Source: Myotis daubentonii
Taxonomy: Eukaryota; Chordata; Mammalia; Chiroptera; Vespertilionidae
Length of the DNA stretch: 64,000 bases
Direction: 5' to 3'
NCBI RefSeq assembly: GCF_963259705.1
Contig: NC_081851.1
Coordinates: 62,208,855 to 62,272,854, forward strand
The notes beneath the pieces are model-generated. The model was given only the letters and a program-made list of their open reading frames with translations. It made no database searches and was not told the origin of the DNA. Each line of letters opens with the position of its first letter. The first letter of the stretch is position 1. Positions 1 through 11,080 of the stretch are shown one piece after another. A program made the translations under genes and the position numbers.

Positions 1-240
1 CCTAATAGTGTTTCTCTTTTATTATTTAATTTATTTTTTAAACACTGAGTCAGTCTTTTAAATTTAAATGCTAAAAACAATTGTATCATGTAGCTGGGCT
101 ACCTATTGATATTGTCAAGCACTCAACATCTGTCATGAAAAATTTAATTGAAAAACAGAATGTAAATTTTGAAGTTAGCAAAATAATGTAAAATGTCTGT
201 TTTGTGGTGTACATATTATGAATAAAGTTGCATTTTCTTA
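1..240 (+). other. HEATR5B: Probable 3' UTR end of the upstream gene (HEATR5B by synteny)
   Basis: AT-rich, apparently single-copy sequence with no coding ORF ends in a typical mRNA 3'-end arrangement. There is an AATAAA hexamer at 221-226, a UGUA-type element just upstream (TGTAAAATG near 188), and a T/GT-rich stretch after about 245. In mammals the gene just 5' of STRN, in the same orientation, is HEATR5B, so its terminal 3' UTR is expected here. The poly(A) signal is seen; the gene name rests on gene order from general knowledge. It could be an unrelated AT-rich stretch with a chance hexamer. Confidence 0.35.
221..226 (+). terminator. AATAAA poly(A) signal
   Basis: Canonical hexamer in TATGAATAAAGTTGC, followed within 20-40 bases by T-rich and GT-containing sequence. 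It would define cleavage near 240 for a + strand transcript entering the window from the left. Confidence 0.4.
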
Positions 241-291
241 TTTCTCAAAATGTCTTACCTTTCTGATATGTCTCTTTATTTTCATATTAGA

Positions 292-785
292 CTAGAGGCC
301 CAGTGCACGAAATGTGTGCACGGGATGGGGGTGTCCCTCAGCCCAGCCTGCACCCTCTCCAATCTGGAACCCCTTGGGGGATGTCCAACTGTCAAGCCTA
401 AGCCAGCAGTCAGACATCCCTCTCACAATCCGGGACTGCTGGCTCCTAACTGCTCGCCTGCCTGCCTGCCTGCCTGATTGCCCCTAACCGCTCCCTTGCT
501 GGCCTAATTGAAGTCTAACTGCTCCCCTGCTGGCCCAATCGCCCCAGCTTCCCTCCCTTGCCAGCCCGATCACCCCCAACTGCCCTCCCCTGCCGGCCTG
601 ATCACCCCAACTGCCCTCCCCTGCAGACCCAGCTGCCCCCAACTGCCCTCCCCTACCATCCCGGTCATCCCCAACTGCCCTCCCCTGCCGGCCATCTTGT
701 GGTGGCCATCTTGTGGTGGCCATCTTGTGACGACGTCATGCAAAGGCATCACGTGTGACACCACCTAGGCTTTTATTATATAGGA
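292..785 (-). mobile_element. Non-autonomous Helitron (HeliBat-like), complete
   Basis: On the minus strand it begins TCCTATATAATAAAAGCC (from 785) and ends CTAG (295-292). A GTGCAC...GTGCAC hairpin (about 303-321) lies just inside the 3' end, the standard Helitron 3' architecture. Flanks are A on the 5' side and T on the 3' side when read on the minus strand, matching the A|T target. No ORF belongs to the element. Its interior is a GC-rich imperfect tandem array of about 30-bp units (about 480-690), then three CATCTTGTGGTGGC-type units (about 692-730). Confidence 0.85.
480..735. repeat. Imperfect minisatellite inside the Helitron
   Basis: Roughly 30-35-bp units built on CCCAACTGCCCTCCCCTGCC recur about six times. 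They are followed by three tandem copies of a 14-bp GGCCATCTTGTGGT unit. The array explains the long overlapping ORFs in several frames here, which are not genes. Confidence 0.8.
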
Positions 786-786
786 T

Positions 787-1190
787 TATGGAATTATGCT
801 TGTATATATATTTTAGTTGTTAACTAAATTAAAATATTCACTTAAGATCCATTAAGATATTTCAGATGTGGAATAATATTCTGCCTTTTGTTTTAATGGC
901 TAAAATTTGGCCTCGGTTATGTTACATAATTATAGAGCCTCAAGTTCTGGCTATGATGTCTAGATTCATTCATCAAATATTTACTGAGTGCCTATTGTGT
1001 ATAGTGCTCCAGAACATACAAAAATGAATTAGTCATAACTATAGTTATGCTAGTATCCAATGCAATGGGAATTTTACCATATCAAACATATAATTGAGGA
1101 AATCAATGTTTGCCACAGAGTTTAGAAAATTTTAAACATCAAGTTTACCAGTGTTACATTCCTTGAGCTATCGCCCCACAACCTTTCCAT
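787..1190. other. Intergenic, no gene seen; short L2-like tail
   Basis: AT-rich and without a credible ORF. About 965-1015 (ATTCATCAAATATTTACTGAGTGCC) resembles the 3' tail of an ancient L2 LINE. The rest has no recognisable structure. Confidence 0.4.
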
Positions 1191-1613
1191 TTCTCCTTTA
1201 CCTTACATTAACACTAATCTGTCTATTGATTCTCCTATTATGAACATTTCATATACATGGAATCATATAATATATGGTCTTTTGTGACTGGCTTTTAGAC
1301 TTAATTTTTAAGGTTCATCCATGTGATAGCTTACATCAGTACCTGATCCCTTTTTATGGCTGGATAATGTTCCATTGTGTGAATGCCACAGTTTCTTTAT
1401 CCATTCAATAGTTAATGAACATTTGGGTTGTTTTCACTGTTTGCTTTTTATGAATAATGCTGCTGTGAACAATTGTTTAGAAGTTTTGGGATAGACATAT
1501 GTTTTCATTTCTTTCGGGTATATACCTAGGAGTGGATTTGCTTACTCAATGGTAATTGTTCAACATTTTAAGAAACTGCTGGATTGTTTTCCCATTCATT
1601 GTTTCTTCTAGAC
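1190..1613 (-). mobile_element. L1 LINE fragment (old, 3' ORF2 region), antisense
   Basis: The + strand reads as the reverse complement of mammalian L1 3' ORF2 sequence, for example 'GGATAATGTTCCATTGTGT', 'TTTATCCATTCAATAG' and 'GGGTATATACCTAGGAGTGG'. It is diverged, with no intact ORF. A Ves SINE inserted at its left-hand (3') side. Confidence 0.75.
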
Positions 1614-1627
1614 ATAACCCCTTTTTA

Positions 1628-1848
1628 TTTTTTTTTAATATATTTTATTGATTTTTTACAGAGAGGAAGGGAGAGGGCTAGAGAGTTAGAAACATTGATG
1701 AGAGAGAAACAGCAATCAGCTGCCTCCTGCACACCTCCTACTGGGGATGTGCCGGCAACCAAGATACATGCCCTTGACCGGAATCGAACCTGGGACCCTT
1801 CAGTCCACAGGCCGACGCTCTGTCCACTGAGCCAAACTGGTTAGGGCT
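1628..1848 (-). mobile_element. Ves SINE
   Basis: Full-length tRNA-derived bat SINE. On the minus strand it runs from AGCCCTAACCAGTTTGGCTC through the A and B box promoter regions to an A-rich tail. It is bounded by a 14-bp target duplication, ATAACCCCTTTTTA, at 1614-1627 and 1849-1862. Confidence 0.95.
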
Positions 1849-2318
1849 ATAACCCCTTTTTAGTCACCTATTTTTAATGTATTTTTGTTTCTGCCTTGGC
1901 TATTTTCTGCTGTTCTTTATACTTCCCAGGCTTTTTCATAATTTACCGCTTTGCAGTAGAGCGTCATGTATTAGCAATGATGGTTTCATTTTTCTTCCCC
2001 CTCATTCTTTCTCTTCCTCTCTTCCCCTGTACTAGTACATCTTTATACTTTCTATAAACTCTTCTGCACCATTTACAACTTCTAGTGTCCTGAGATTATT
2101 TGCATACAAGATTTGTTTGAAGAATTATATTTTAAAATTTGTTTCATCACTCAACTGTGAGATTTTCCTGAGTCATATGTACTTGAATAGGAATATCCAG
2201 TGTCAAGAAGCTAAGAGGAGACGCATCATGTTAGCCAATAGATTCTTTCAGAAGATTAATCTGAGCAGTTTTAACATGATAAGAAATAAAGTACCCTCTG
2301 TTTGCTTTCCAAATTCTT

Positions 2319-2538
2319 TTTTTTTAAATATATTTTATTGATTTTTTACAGAGAGGAAGGGAGAGAGATAGAGAGTTAGAAACATCGATGAGAGAGAAAC
2401 ATCGATCAGCTGCCTCCTGCACATCTCCCACTGGGGATGTGCCCGCAACCCAGGTACATGCCCTTGACCGGAATCGAACCTGGGACCCTTGAGTCCACAG
2501 GCCGACGCTCTATCCACTGAGCCAAACCGGTTTCAGCT
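2319..2538 (-). mobile_element. Ves SINE
   Basis: Full length with an AATATATTTTATTGATTT-type reversed tail. The target duplication CCAAATTCTT lies at 2309-2318 and 2539-2548. On the + strand it shows an acceptor-like TTTTTTACAG (ending 2351) and a CAG|GTACAT donor-like site 102 nt later. Confidence 0.95.
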
Positions 2539-2548
2539 CCAAATTCTT

Positions 2549-3594
2549 ATTAACCAATATAGTACATTTGAATTCTCAATTTAATTAGAAAGAAGGAATC
2601 TCGGAAATCAAGTGTTCCTGTTCTAATAGGTTCTGCCATCAGCCAGGGATAGAACTTTGGACAACCTAGCCCTTTGGGGGCTTCAGTTTCCCCATCCTTA
2701 CAGTGAGGAACATTTACTAGGTATTCTATGATCTTATGTACATCCGAAAAGTACATACGTCTACTTATCCTGCCCTTTTTTTTTTAAGTTATGAGAATGA
2801 CTCTTTGGCCAATTCTTTAATATTAGCACACCATATTATTTAGTCTAAATAGTTTTTACATGTATATAAAATTGCTATGACAGTATAAATTCACAGCAGT
2901 TAAAATATTGTAGATTATCACTTCGAAGAAAAACTGACATTTCTGTTGGGTGTCAGTCACTGTGCTTGAACTTGATATCCCTTGTTTCTTTTCATTCAAA
3001 CAATGCTGAAAGATGGATACAATTAGCCCAGTTTTCAAAACGCATTTAATCACATGGATTACTATGCCTCACATTTTCTTCATTCTTAATTGGAATTTTC
3101 AGGTTGGAGCCAGAAATGGCTGGAGTACAGCTATAAATAAATGTCTTGCCTTAATGCTTTCCATCAGATGGATTCTTTTTTAAACCCAATCCAATCATTA
3201 CAAACCCACTTATAATTCTAAGGGCTTATGGAATTATTATTTATGGAGTTCACAAAATTTTACTTAACTAAATGGGAACTGTGTGTCTTAATCATAATTT
3301 AGAAAAATTATCTTGAGCTAAGTTTTTGGTGCTATCAGTAAACTAAGGTGAGACCCATGCTTGCACAAGTGACCAGTCCAACTACTGTTTCTTTTCCCCC
3401 AGGGGACCATATTCACAGCCTGGGTCCCCTATCCACGTTATTTGTCTCTTTTTGCTGTTAGAACTCAGGGGTTTTCATTTCAGGCATTGTTTTTCTCATA
3501 CACATACACTTCTGTTTGCCTCTCCCCCCCCCCCCCCCCCGACTTTTAATGTGAGTCAAAAGAATCCATGAAAATTTAAGTGAGCTTGTTTAAC
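2549..3594. other. Intergenic, nothing recognised
   Basis: AT-rich sequence with scattered stops in all frames. The only clear feature is a 17-19-base C run at about 3524-3541. No conserved ORF or assignable repeat was recognised. Confidence 0.4.
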
Positions 3595-3605
3595 TTTTCC
3601 AACTT

Positions 3606-3826
3606 AAAAAAATTTTTTTAAATTGGTTTCAGAGAGGAAGGAAGAGGGAGAGAGAGAGAAACATCAATGATGAGAGAGAATAATTGACTGGCTGCCTCCT
3701 GCATGCCCCCTACTAGGAACCAAGCCCTACTGGAAACCCGCACATGTGCCCTGACCAGGAATTGAACCATGACATCCTGGTTCATAGCTCCATGCTCAGC
3801 CATTGAGCCACACCAACCCGGCTAAG
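3606..3826 (-). mobile_element. Ves-related SINE, older subfamily
   Basis: Diverged Ves with a TGAACCATGACATCC-type B-box region. The target duplication TTTTCCAACTT lies at 3595-3605 and 3827-3837. Confidence 0.85.
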
Positions 3827-4284
3827 TTTTCCAACTTTTAACTTTGATTATCCTCTCTTTAAATCTCGTCCTTTCATTTTTTTGTCATAACTACGAAGGA
3901 ATAGTATAAAATATGGTATGATCGAAAGTAATAAGCAGGGATTCCTTCCTCCCTTAGGGTTGTCTGGAGTCCTCTTCAGACTTGTATATGTGACTACCCA
4001 CCATTAGTTGTCTCAGAAGCTCCACAAATTCAATTAGTTTACAATGGACCTCTTCACCTTATCTAACACCTTCTGAACTCATGATCTCCCAGTAAACAGT
4101 GTAACTCTTTATTCTTTTGGGTAGCCATATGTAAGCCCTCGCTTCATCCATGACTCTTCCAACTTATTCTTTCACTATCCTAGTGCATCACCATGTTTCC
4201 TAAATGTCTGATCAAATCCCTCCATGTGTCGTTATAGCCATTTTTACCATCCTAATCCAAATCAACACATTTGGTTGCAGTATA

Positions 4285-4530
4285 ACAAAGTGGCCAGTGT
4301 GGATGGTAGGGTCAGTTTGCCTGGGTTGGAATCTGGCTCTGTCACTTACAAGTTGCGTAACTTTGGGCAAGTCACTTGTCCTTTTGTGCCTGTTTCTACA
4401 TCTGTAAAATGGGAGCAATAATAATACCTATCTGACAGAGTAGCTGTGGATTAAATGAGTTAATATTCGCAAAGGACTTTTACATGGTGCCTGACCTTTA
4501 GAAAACAATTCAGAAGTGTTAACTATAACT
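4285..4530 (+). mobile_element. MIR SINE (mammalian-wide)
   Basis: Contains the MIR core signature in sense: TTTGGGCAAGTCACTTGTCC, CATCTGTAAAATGGGAGCA and GATTAAATGAGTTAATA. It is old and carries no target duplication. Confidence 0.85.
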
Positions 4531-4724
4531 GTATTTCCCCACACAGAAATGGAAATGATCTTTATAAATTCAAATCTGATACCTCACTGAAAACTTTAGT
4601 TTTGGTAAGGTACCTTACCAAAAAGTCTAATTCCTAAGGTGACCCTCAAGTCCCTGCATCATCTGGCACCTGCCTACTTCATTTACCTCCTCATTTGATT
4701 TCATTTGGACTGATGGCCATTTGT

Positions 4725-4860
4725 CCTGTCCCTATATGTCAAATGAAGGTAATGTTAGTACTTATCTCGTGGGGTGTTGTAAGGGCATAAATGCATTATT
4801 AAAATGCATTATTTTAATTGAGTAAATGCTCAGGAAGTACGGGCTATTAAAATAATTGTT
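4725..4860 (+). mobile_element. Probable MIR 3' fragment
   Basis: Diverged sequence with a TCTCGTGGGGTGTTGTAAGGG segment followed by AGTAAATGCTCAGGAAGTA resembles the 3' half of MIR. The assignment is tentative. Confidence 0.4.
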
Positions 4861-4864
4861 ATTA

Positions 4865-6209
4865 CTTTCCTCTTGTTCTTTATTTTTTTTTAATCTTTAA
4901 ATTCCTTCTTAGTTAAGGAATTACAAATGTGTCATCATCCCCCCCATTAACCCCTATGCCCCCACCCCCACTCATCTCTTGTTCTTTATTGTTAGCTGTA
5001 TTGGACTTCTTTCAAGATATCAAATGCACGGTGTACTTTTCTTCCTAAGGTGTTTGAATTTTGCTTATAAAACTCTATTTCACCTTCCAGCTAATTTATA
5101 CTCTTGCTTCACAGTTAATCTAATTACATTCTCATAAAAATGTTGCAGCATTAATTTGATTATTACCATATATTAAAAACCATATTGTTTAAATTATCAT
5201 TTTCTCCTAAAATGAAAATGTATGTATTAGCTCAACTTTAAATACTCATTGGTTATAATGTTACACATTATGAGTTCATGGGAAAGTGTTTCTGAGCTGG
5301 TTCAAACCACTCCTTCTCTGTTACTTCATGTCCTGCAGCTGGGGGAAATCTGGGGAAGGAGATAACATGGATAATGGTAGAACTTTCCATTACAGAGAAC
5401 AACGGCAAGTGCTAAAATTAACACAGATTGGACAACAAACAGTAGAATATCGAGGACCTGCGGAGTAGAGGGAGCGAAAAGTAGTACATGCAAAATAAGT
5501 TAAATCTTGTTTGAAAAAGTTAAGAAAACACAGGTCTTCAAGAATTAAAACAAAAATGTGCTGGACATCCTTAACCTGATTCATTTTTCTTGCTTTTCTG
5601 GCACAAAGCCCAGATTCCAACCCTGCCCCTTCCGACCACCACCACCACCATGTTTATTTTAAAAAGTACCATATTTGAATTATTTTGAGAACTGAATTTA
5701 TGTTAAAGAACTATTAGACAGGAGTTGGGGGTTGCTATTCTGGGCAGTTCAAGCCTAAAAGAAGGTTGGGTGTTTTCTGCTGAGAAAAGGTTCCACATGG
5801 AAACGACTGTGTCTCGGTTGCATAGTTGGCAGGAATAGCCAGCTTATACAAATGTTCCCCTCTCTCCCCACCACATGGTTATTTTAATGCAATGGAGATT
5901 ACATTAATTGTTTGAAATTTAGTTCCTGCCTCAGAAATGGGAGCACCATGGTTATTTTAAGAAAAAAATAACAAGAAAATCTGTTGAGTAGAGCTTTCAT
6001 TCACTTGAAATTTTGAAAGAGAAAGTTAAGAAGCAAGGAGTGGAGTTGATAGGGTGAAAGGAAAGGACTGTGTTCAAAACCAGTTTATCTTTGCTTAGAG
6101 ACGAAAAGAATCTTAAGTTGCTCACCATCAATATTCCAAGAGAAGTCTCGCTAAGCTTCAGAGCTCTATTATCATTTTAGTGTCCCCCTGTGTTAGAGAT
6201 TTAGATTTG
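4865..6209. other. Intergenic, mostly unassigned
   Basis: About 4880-4985 is a T-rich then C-rich block (TTACAAATGTGTCATCATCC, then CCCC-rich) resembling blocks at 15230-15300 and 54240-54415. It may be a dispersed bat repeat. The rest is AT-rich with no coding signal. Confidence 0.35.
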
Positions 6210-6230
6210 TTAAAGCTATCCAGATTTTTT

Positions 6231-6448
6231 TGCCCAGCCGGTGTGGCTCAGTGGTTGAGTGTCAACCCACAGATCAAGAGGTGACTGGTTCCATTCCCAG
6301 TCAGGGCACATGCCCGAGTTTCGGGCTCTATTTCCAGTAGGGGGATGCAGGAAGCAGCCAATCTATGATGTTTCTCTCTCACTGATGTTTCTATCTATCC
6401 CTTTCCTTTCCTCTCTCTTTAAAATCAATAAAAACATTTTAAATGTTT
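6231..6448 (+). mobile_element. Ves-related SINE, older subfamily
   Basis: Starts GCCCAGCCGGTGTGGCTCAG and ends in an AATAAAAACATTTTAAA tail. The flanking repeat TTAAAGCTATCC lies at about 6210-6221 and 6449-6460. It has a 9-base T-rich spacer at the 5' end. Confidence 0.85.
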
Positions 6449-6460
6449 TTAAAGCTATCC

Positions 6461-7112
6461 TGAAATATTAGCCACTAGAATATTAAAATTTTGTTTAGTT
6501 GAATTTATTAAAAAGCATTAAGTAAAATAAAATTTAATTTTAAAATTAAAACTAGGCAACTCTCTAGTTTCAAAAGGAAATATTAGTAATAATAATAAAT
6601 GAGAGAGGCTATTTTCCCATCCTCTCACAAGACTGCAATGTAGATTTAATTCTTGAATTCCAAGAAAAAATTCAGAAATACAATTCTTTCACTTCCCAAC
6701 TTGTGTTTGGCTGTTTCCCCAACCCAGTCATTACCAGACTTCAAATCTAGGGAGTAAGTTTGGAGGTTGAGGAATCATAGAAGCAGAGACTGGCCCCATG
6801 AAGCAGCGTAGGCAGAAAGGAGAGGTGAAATTAGGAAGCGGGTAGATAGTAGAGGAGGGTGATAAACAGTGGGCTATTGCTCATTCCTCTTCACCAAAGT
6901 TCCATTCATCCTAGCTTCTCACCAGTCAAATTGTTTTGTCTTGGCAGAATTCTGAAAGAGCTATCCAATTCAATTTGAATCCTTTTCTTTGAGCAGTTAA
7001 AGAGTCAGAGACCCAAATAATAGGTCATCTGGAATCTTTTTTTTTTAAAGGATTTCCAATGGATGCAAATTGACGATTTAGAGATGCAACTTGCAGATTT
7101 TCTTTTCTTTTC
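6461..7112. other. Intergenic, nothing recognised
   Basis: AT-rich (6461-6600), then mixed-composition single-copy-like DNA. No ORF or repeat could be assigned. Confidence 0.35.
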
Positions 7113-7332
7113 TTTTTTTAACATATTCCATTGATTTTTTTACAGAGGTGAAGGGAGAGGGATAGAGAGCCAGAAACATCGATGAGAGAGAAACATCGAT
7201 CATCTGCCTCCTGCACACCCCCCACCAGGGATGTGCCCGCAACCAAGGCACATGCCCTTGACTGGAATCGAACCTGGGACCCTTCAGTCCGCAGGCCAAC
7301 GCTCTATCCACTGAACCAAACCGGCCAGGGCT
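7113..7332 (-). mobile_element. Ves SINE
   Basis: The minus-strand head AGCCCTGGCCGGTTTGG ends at 7332 and the reversed A-rich tail is near 7113-7140. Flanks are T/C-rich, so the exact target duplication is ambiguous. An ORF over the copy reads SINE sequence only. Confidence 0.9.
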
Positions 7333-7819
7333 CTTTTTCTTTTTTAAATAGCCACTCATTTTAATGAAAAAATAAAGAGAGAACACAGATGAATTATTTG
7401 TCATTTTGTAGAACTATAGTCCCCACCCTAAAAAGCATACATATAAATAAAAAAAATAGCAAACACTCCAATTATCAAAATAACATATTAGCATTTCATA
7501 ATTTTTCACTTTAAACTGGGTACACTGATATATAAATCAACATTTTGATAGCTGCTCTCTGCACTTGGAAAAGAAACACTTTTTTGTGTCACTGGCTTAA
7601 GTAATTATAAAATGAAACAATCAGGAAATCAGCAATACCTTGAGGTCTGAGGTTTAATGGTTGGGCATAGACATTAATTTTTAAAAACATTATTTTAGCT
7701 CAGCTGAATTAAAGTTCTGAATAGGGAATGAGAAAGCAAAAAGTAAAACTATGGAGCCCCTAGTATTTAAATTTTACACGTTATTTCAGCTAGTCATATG
7801 AGTAAACTATTACAATAAA

Positions 7820-7970
7820 AGCCATCATTCAGTATATACTGTATGTCAGACACTGTGCTATGGGATTCACATTTCTTCTCATGTAATCTTCACAGTGACT
7901 TTATAAGGTAAATATTATTCCCATATTAAAAATGAAGGAAGTGCAGGAGAAAGAGGTAAAACCACTTGTC
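7820..7970 (-). mobile_element. MIR fragment
   Basis: Antisense MIR-like core: CTGTATGTCAGACACTGTGC, TAATCTTCACAGTGACTTTA and CCACTTGTCCAAGATTTCC. Confidence 0.65.
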
Positions 7971-9099
7971 CAAGATTTCCAGATTTGGAAAACTGTAGAA
8001 TGGGGAATAAAATGTAGGTTTAGCTAGTTATAAATGTCATTTCTAGTTATTAATTTTTTAAGAATATTTTTTTCAAAATAAAAAACGTTTTTGCTGTAGT
8101 GTCTGAGAATACATTGAGAGGGGTCTTCTGGGGTACCTGCAACGTTCTGCTTCATGATCTGGGTGGTGGTTACATTGAATATTTCAGTGAGGTGTTCACT
8201 TACCACTTGTGTGCTTTTCTGTGTATGTTATATGCTATAAAATGCTTACTTAAAGAAGTGTAATTCATGCTGAATACAGCAAATGTGACAGACGGGTAAG
8301 TACAAAGAGGAAATAAATTCAAGGGTCTTTTGTGGTTCCCATACAAATGTTAGGATTGTTTGTTTTATTACTGTGAAAAATGTCATTGGGGTTTTGATAG
8401 AGATTGCATTGAATCCATAGATTGCTTTGGGTAGTGTGGACATTTTCACAATATTAATTCTTCCAATCCATGAGCACAGAATATTTTTCCATTTATTTGT
8501 GTCTTCTTCAATTTCTTTACTTAATGTCTTATAGTTTTTAGTATATTTATGTCTTTCCTTGGTTACATTTATCCCTGGATATTTTATTCTTTTTGATGCA
8601 ATTGTAAATGGGATAGTTCTCTAAATTTCTCTTTTTGATAGTGCATTATTAGTGTACAGAAATGCAATAGATTTTTGTTATTGGTTTTGTATCCTGTAAT
8701 ACTCCTTAATTCATTTATTAGTTCTAAGATTTTTGATGGAGTATTCAGGGTTTTATATGTATACTATCATGTCATCTGTAAATAGTGAGTTTTACTTCTT
8801 CCTTTTCAATTTGGATGTCTTTTATTCCTTTTTCTTGCCTAATTGCTCTGGCTAGGACTTCCAATACTATATTGAATAAATATAGCAACAATGGACACCC
8901 TTATCGTGTTTCTGAGCTTAGAGGAAAAGCTTTCAGCTCTTCTCCATCAAGTAGAATGTTATTTTGGAGCTTGTCATATATAGCCTTTATTATGTTGAGG
9001 TATGTTCCCTTATACCTGCTTTGCTATCATAAATGGATGTTGAATTTTGTCAAATGCTTCTTATGCATCTATTCAGATGATCATGATTTCTATCCTTCA

Positions 9100-9430
9100 T
9101 TAGAGGCCCAGTGCACGAAAATTCATGCACTCGGGGGGGTTCCCTCAGCTGGATCTACACCCTCTCCCAGTCTGGGAGCCCTTGGGGGATGTCCGACTGT
9201 CGGCTTAAGCCACAGTCTGGCCTCCCTCTGAGACCAGTGGGCTGATTGAGGGATGGCGCCGGGCAAGTGGCCAGCTCTGCCCCCCATCACCCCTCCACCG
9301 CCGCCCCCTCCCTCTGCCAATTGGCACCTGCCTTGGCTGGCCTGGTGCCACCCGCTTGCTGGCTTCGCGCCCTGCCAACCGGAAGTTCTGTTGTTCGGTC
9401 GATTTGCATGTTAGGCTTTTATTAATAGGA
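9100..9430 (-). mobile_element. Non-autonomous Helitron (HeliBat-like)
   Basis: Minus-strand 5' end TCCTATTAATAAAAGCC at 9430; 3' end CTAA (from a mutated CTAG) at 9103-9100, with a GTGCA...TGCAC hairpin just inside. The interior, about 9260-9380, is GC-rich. It splits L1 sequence, so it is younger than that L1. Confidence 0.8.
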
Positions 9431-9525
9431 TTCTTAATGTGATGTATCACATTGATTGATTTGTGGATGTGGAACTGCCTTGCATCCGTGAACAAAACCC
9501 ACTTGATCAGTGTTTGATCTTTTTA

Positions 9526-9752
9526 TTTATTTTATTTTTAAAATATATTTTATTGATTTTTTACAGAGAGGAAGGGAGAGGGATAGAGAGTTAGAAACAT
9601 CAATGAGAGAGAAACATCGATCAGCTGCCTCCTGCACACTCCCTACTGGGGATATGCCCGCAACCAAGATACATGCCCTTGACCGGAATCGAACCTGGGA
9701 CCCTTCAGTCTGCAGGCCGCTGCTCTATCCACTGAGCCAAACCAGTCAGGGC
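9526..9752 (-). mobile_element. Ves SINE inserted in L1
   Basis: Full-length Ves with target duplication TGATCTTTTTA at 9515-9525 and 9753-9763. The duplicated site is L1 sequence, which fixes the order of insertion. Confidence 0.95.
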
Positions 9753-10254
9753 TGATCTTTTTAATGTATTGTTTAATTTTCTTTAATATTTTGTTGAGGG
9801 TTTTTGCATCTATTTTCATCAGGGATATTGGCCTCTAATATTCTTTTCCTGTGTTGTCCTTGTCTAGTGTTGTTGTCAGGGTGATGCTGACCTCCTAAAA
9901 TGAGTTTGGAAGCATTCCCTCCTTTACTATGTTTTGCGGATTGGTATTAGTTTTTGTTGAATGTTTGTTCGAATTCACCAGTGATGCCATCTGGTCCTAG
10001 ACTTTTCTTTGAGAGGTTTCTGATTACTGATTCAATCTCCTTATAGTACTCAGCTCAGACTCTATTTCTTCCTGATTCAGTCTTGGTGGGTTGCATGATT
10101 CTAGAAATTTATCCATTTCTTCTAGGCTGTCCAATTTGACTGATAATTGTTCATAGTAGTTTCTTATGATCTTTTGAATTTCTGTGGTAATAGTTGTAAT
10201 AGCTCTTCTTTCATTTCTGATTTTATTTCTCTTTTTTTCTTTGTGAATCTAGAT

Positions 10255-10458
10255 CAGGGGTCCTCAAACTTTTTAGACAGGGGGCCAGTTCACTGTCCCT
10301 CAGACCGTTGGAAGGCCGGACTATAGTTTTAAAAAAAACTATGAACAAATTCCTATGCACACTGCACATATCTTATTTTGAAGTAAAAAAACAAAACGGG
10401 AACAAATACAATATTTGTATTTGTATGTGGCCCGCGGGCCGTAGTTTGAGAACCCCTG
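10255..10458. mobile_element. Short non-autonomous hAT element, perfect 8-bp TSD
   Basis: Terminal inverted repeats CAGGGGTCCTCAAACT and AGTTTGAGAACCCCTG flank a 204-bp AT-rich body. An exact 8-bp target duplication, ATCTAGAT, lies at 10247-10254 and 10459-10466. It has no transposase ORF. A second copy in inverted orientation is at 51100-51294. Confidence 0.85.
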
Positions 10459-10512
10459 ATCTAGATGATTTATGGGTTCCTCAAAAGCTACCATTTAGTT
10501 TAATTATATTTA

Positions 10513-10737
10513 TTTATTTTTAAATATATTTTATTGATTTTTTTTTACAGAGAGGAAGGGAGAGGGATAGAGAGTTAGAAACACCGATGAGAGAGAAACA
10601 TCGAACAGCTGCCTCCTGCACAGCCCCTACTGGGGATGTGCCCGCAACCAAGGTACATGCCCTTGACCGGAATTGAACCTGGGACCTTTCAGTCCGCAGG
10701 CTGACGCTCTATCCACTGAGCCAAACCGGTTAGGGCT
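10513..10737 (-). mobile_element. Ves SINE
   Basis: Full length, with a 16-bp target duplication AGTTTAATTATATTTA at 10497-10512 and 10738-10753. Confidence 0.95.
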
Positions 10738-10924
10738 AGTTTAATTATATTTAGTAGTGTGTTATGAATTTATTTAAATGAATTGTCAGATGTCTTTTAT
10801 TAGAGAAAAAATAGCTTTCAACATTAAAAATCTCTAAGATTACTTAAATCCTTCAAATAAAAAAAGATGCTATTGTTGCATTATTGTCCCTTTGGAACTG
10901 TTGTAGGTCTGATATGAGAGGAGG

Positions 10925-11080
10925 CAACGTTAGTGAAAAGGCCAGTGAACTAGCAGTCAGGAATACTGGTTTCTAGTTTTGCCTGTGCCACTGAATAAAA
11001 ACCTCATTGTAGACAAGTCTCAACTTCTTTGAACTTCAGTTTCTTGAGCTGTAAAAGGAGAGGACTGGGCAGTATCTCAA
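10925..11080 (+). mobile_element. MIR fragment
   Basis: Sense MIR-like sequence around GAACTTCAGTTTCTTGAGCT and GTAAAAGGAGAGGAC. Confidence 0.55.

Larger units (their letters stand above)
8330..10246 (-). mobile_element. L1 LINE ORF2 fragment, interrupted
   Basis: The + strand is the reverse complement of L1 ORF2, including the reverse transcriptase part: TCATTGGGGTTTTGATAGAG, TTGAATCCATAGATTGCTTT and GGGATATTGGCCTCTAATAT. It is broken by many stops and indels and is not functional. Neither 5' UTR nor poly(A) tail is present. A Helitron (9100-9430) and a Ves (9526-9752) are inserted in it, and a hAT element lies at its right edge. The ORF at 8785-9231 is read across L1 antisense and Helitron. 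Confidence 0.9.

Noticed and set aside
480..735. Regularly spaced repeats resembling a CRISPR array
   Set aside because: The units are contiguous and imperfect without unique spacers, they lie inside a Helitron, and the genome is mammalian.
8785..9231. 148-codon ORF on the + strand
   Set aside because: It reads the antisense strand of L1 ORF2 and then into a Helitron, so it is chimeric noise.
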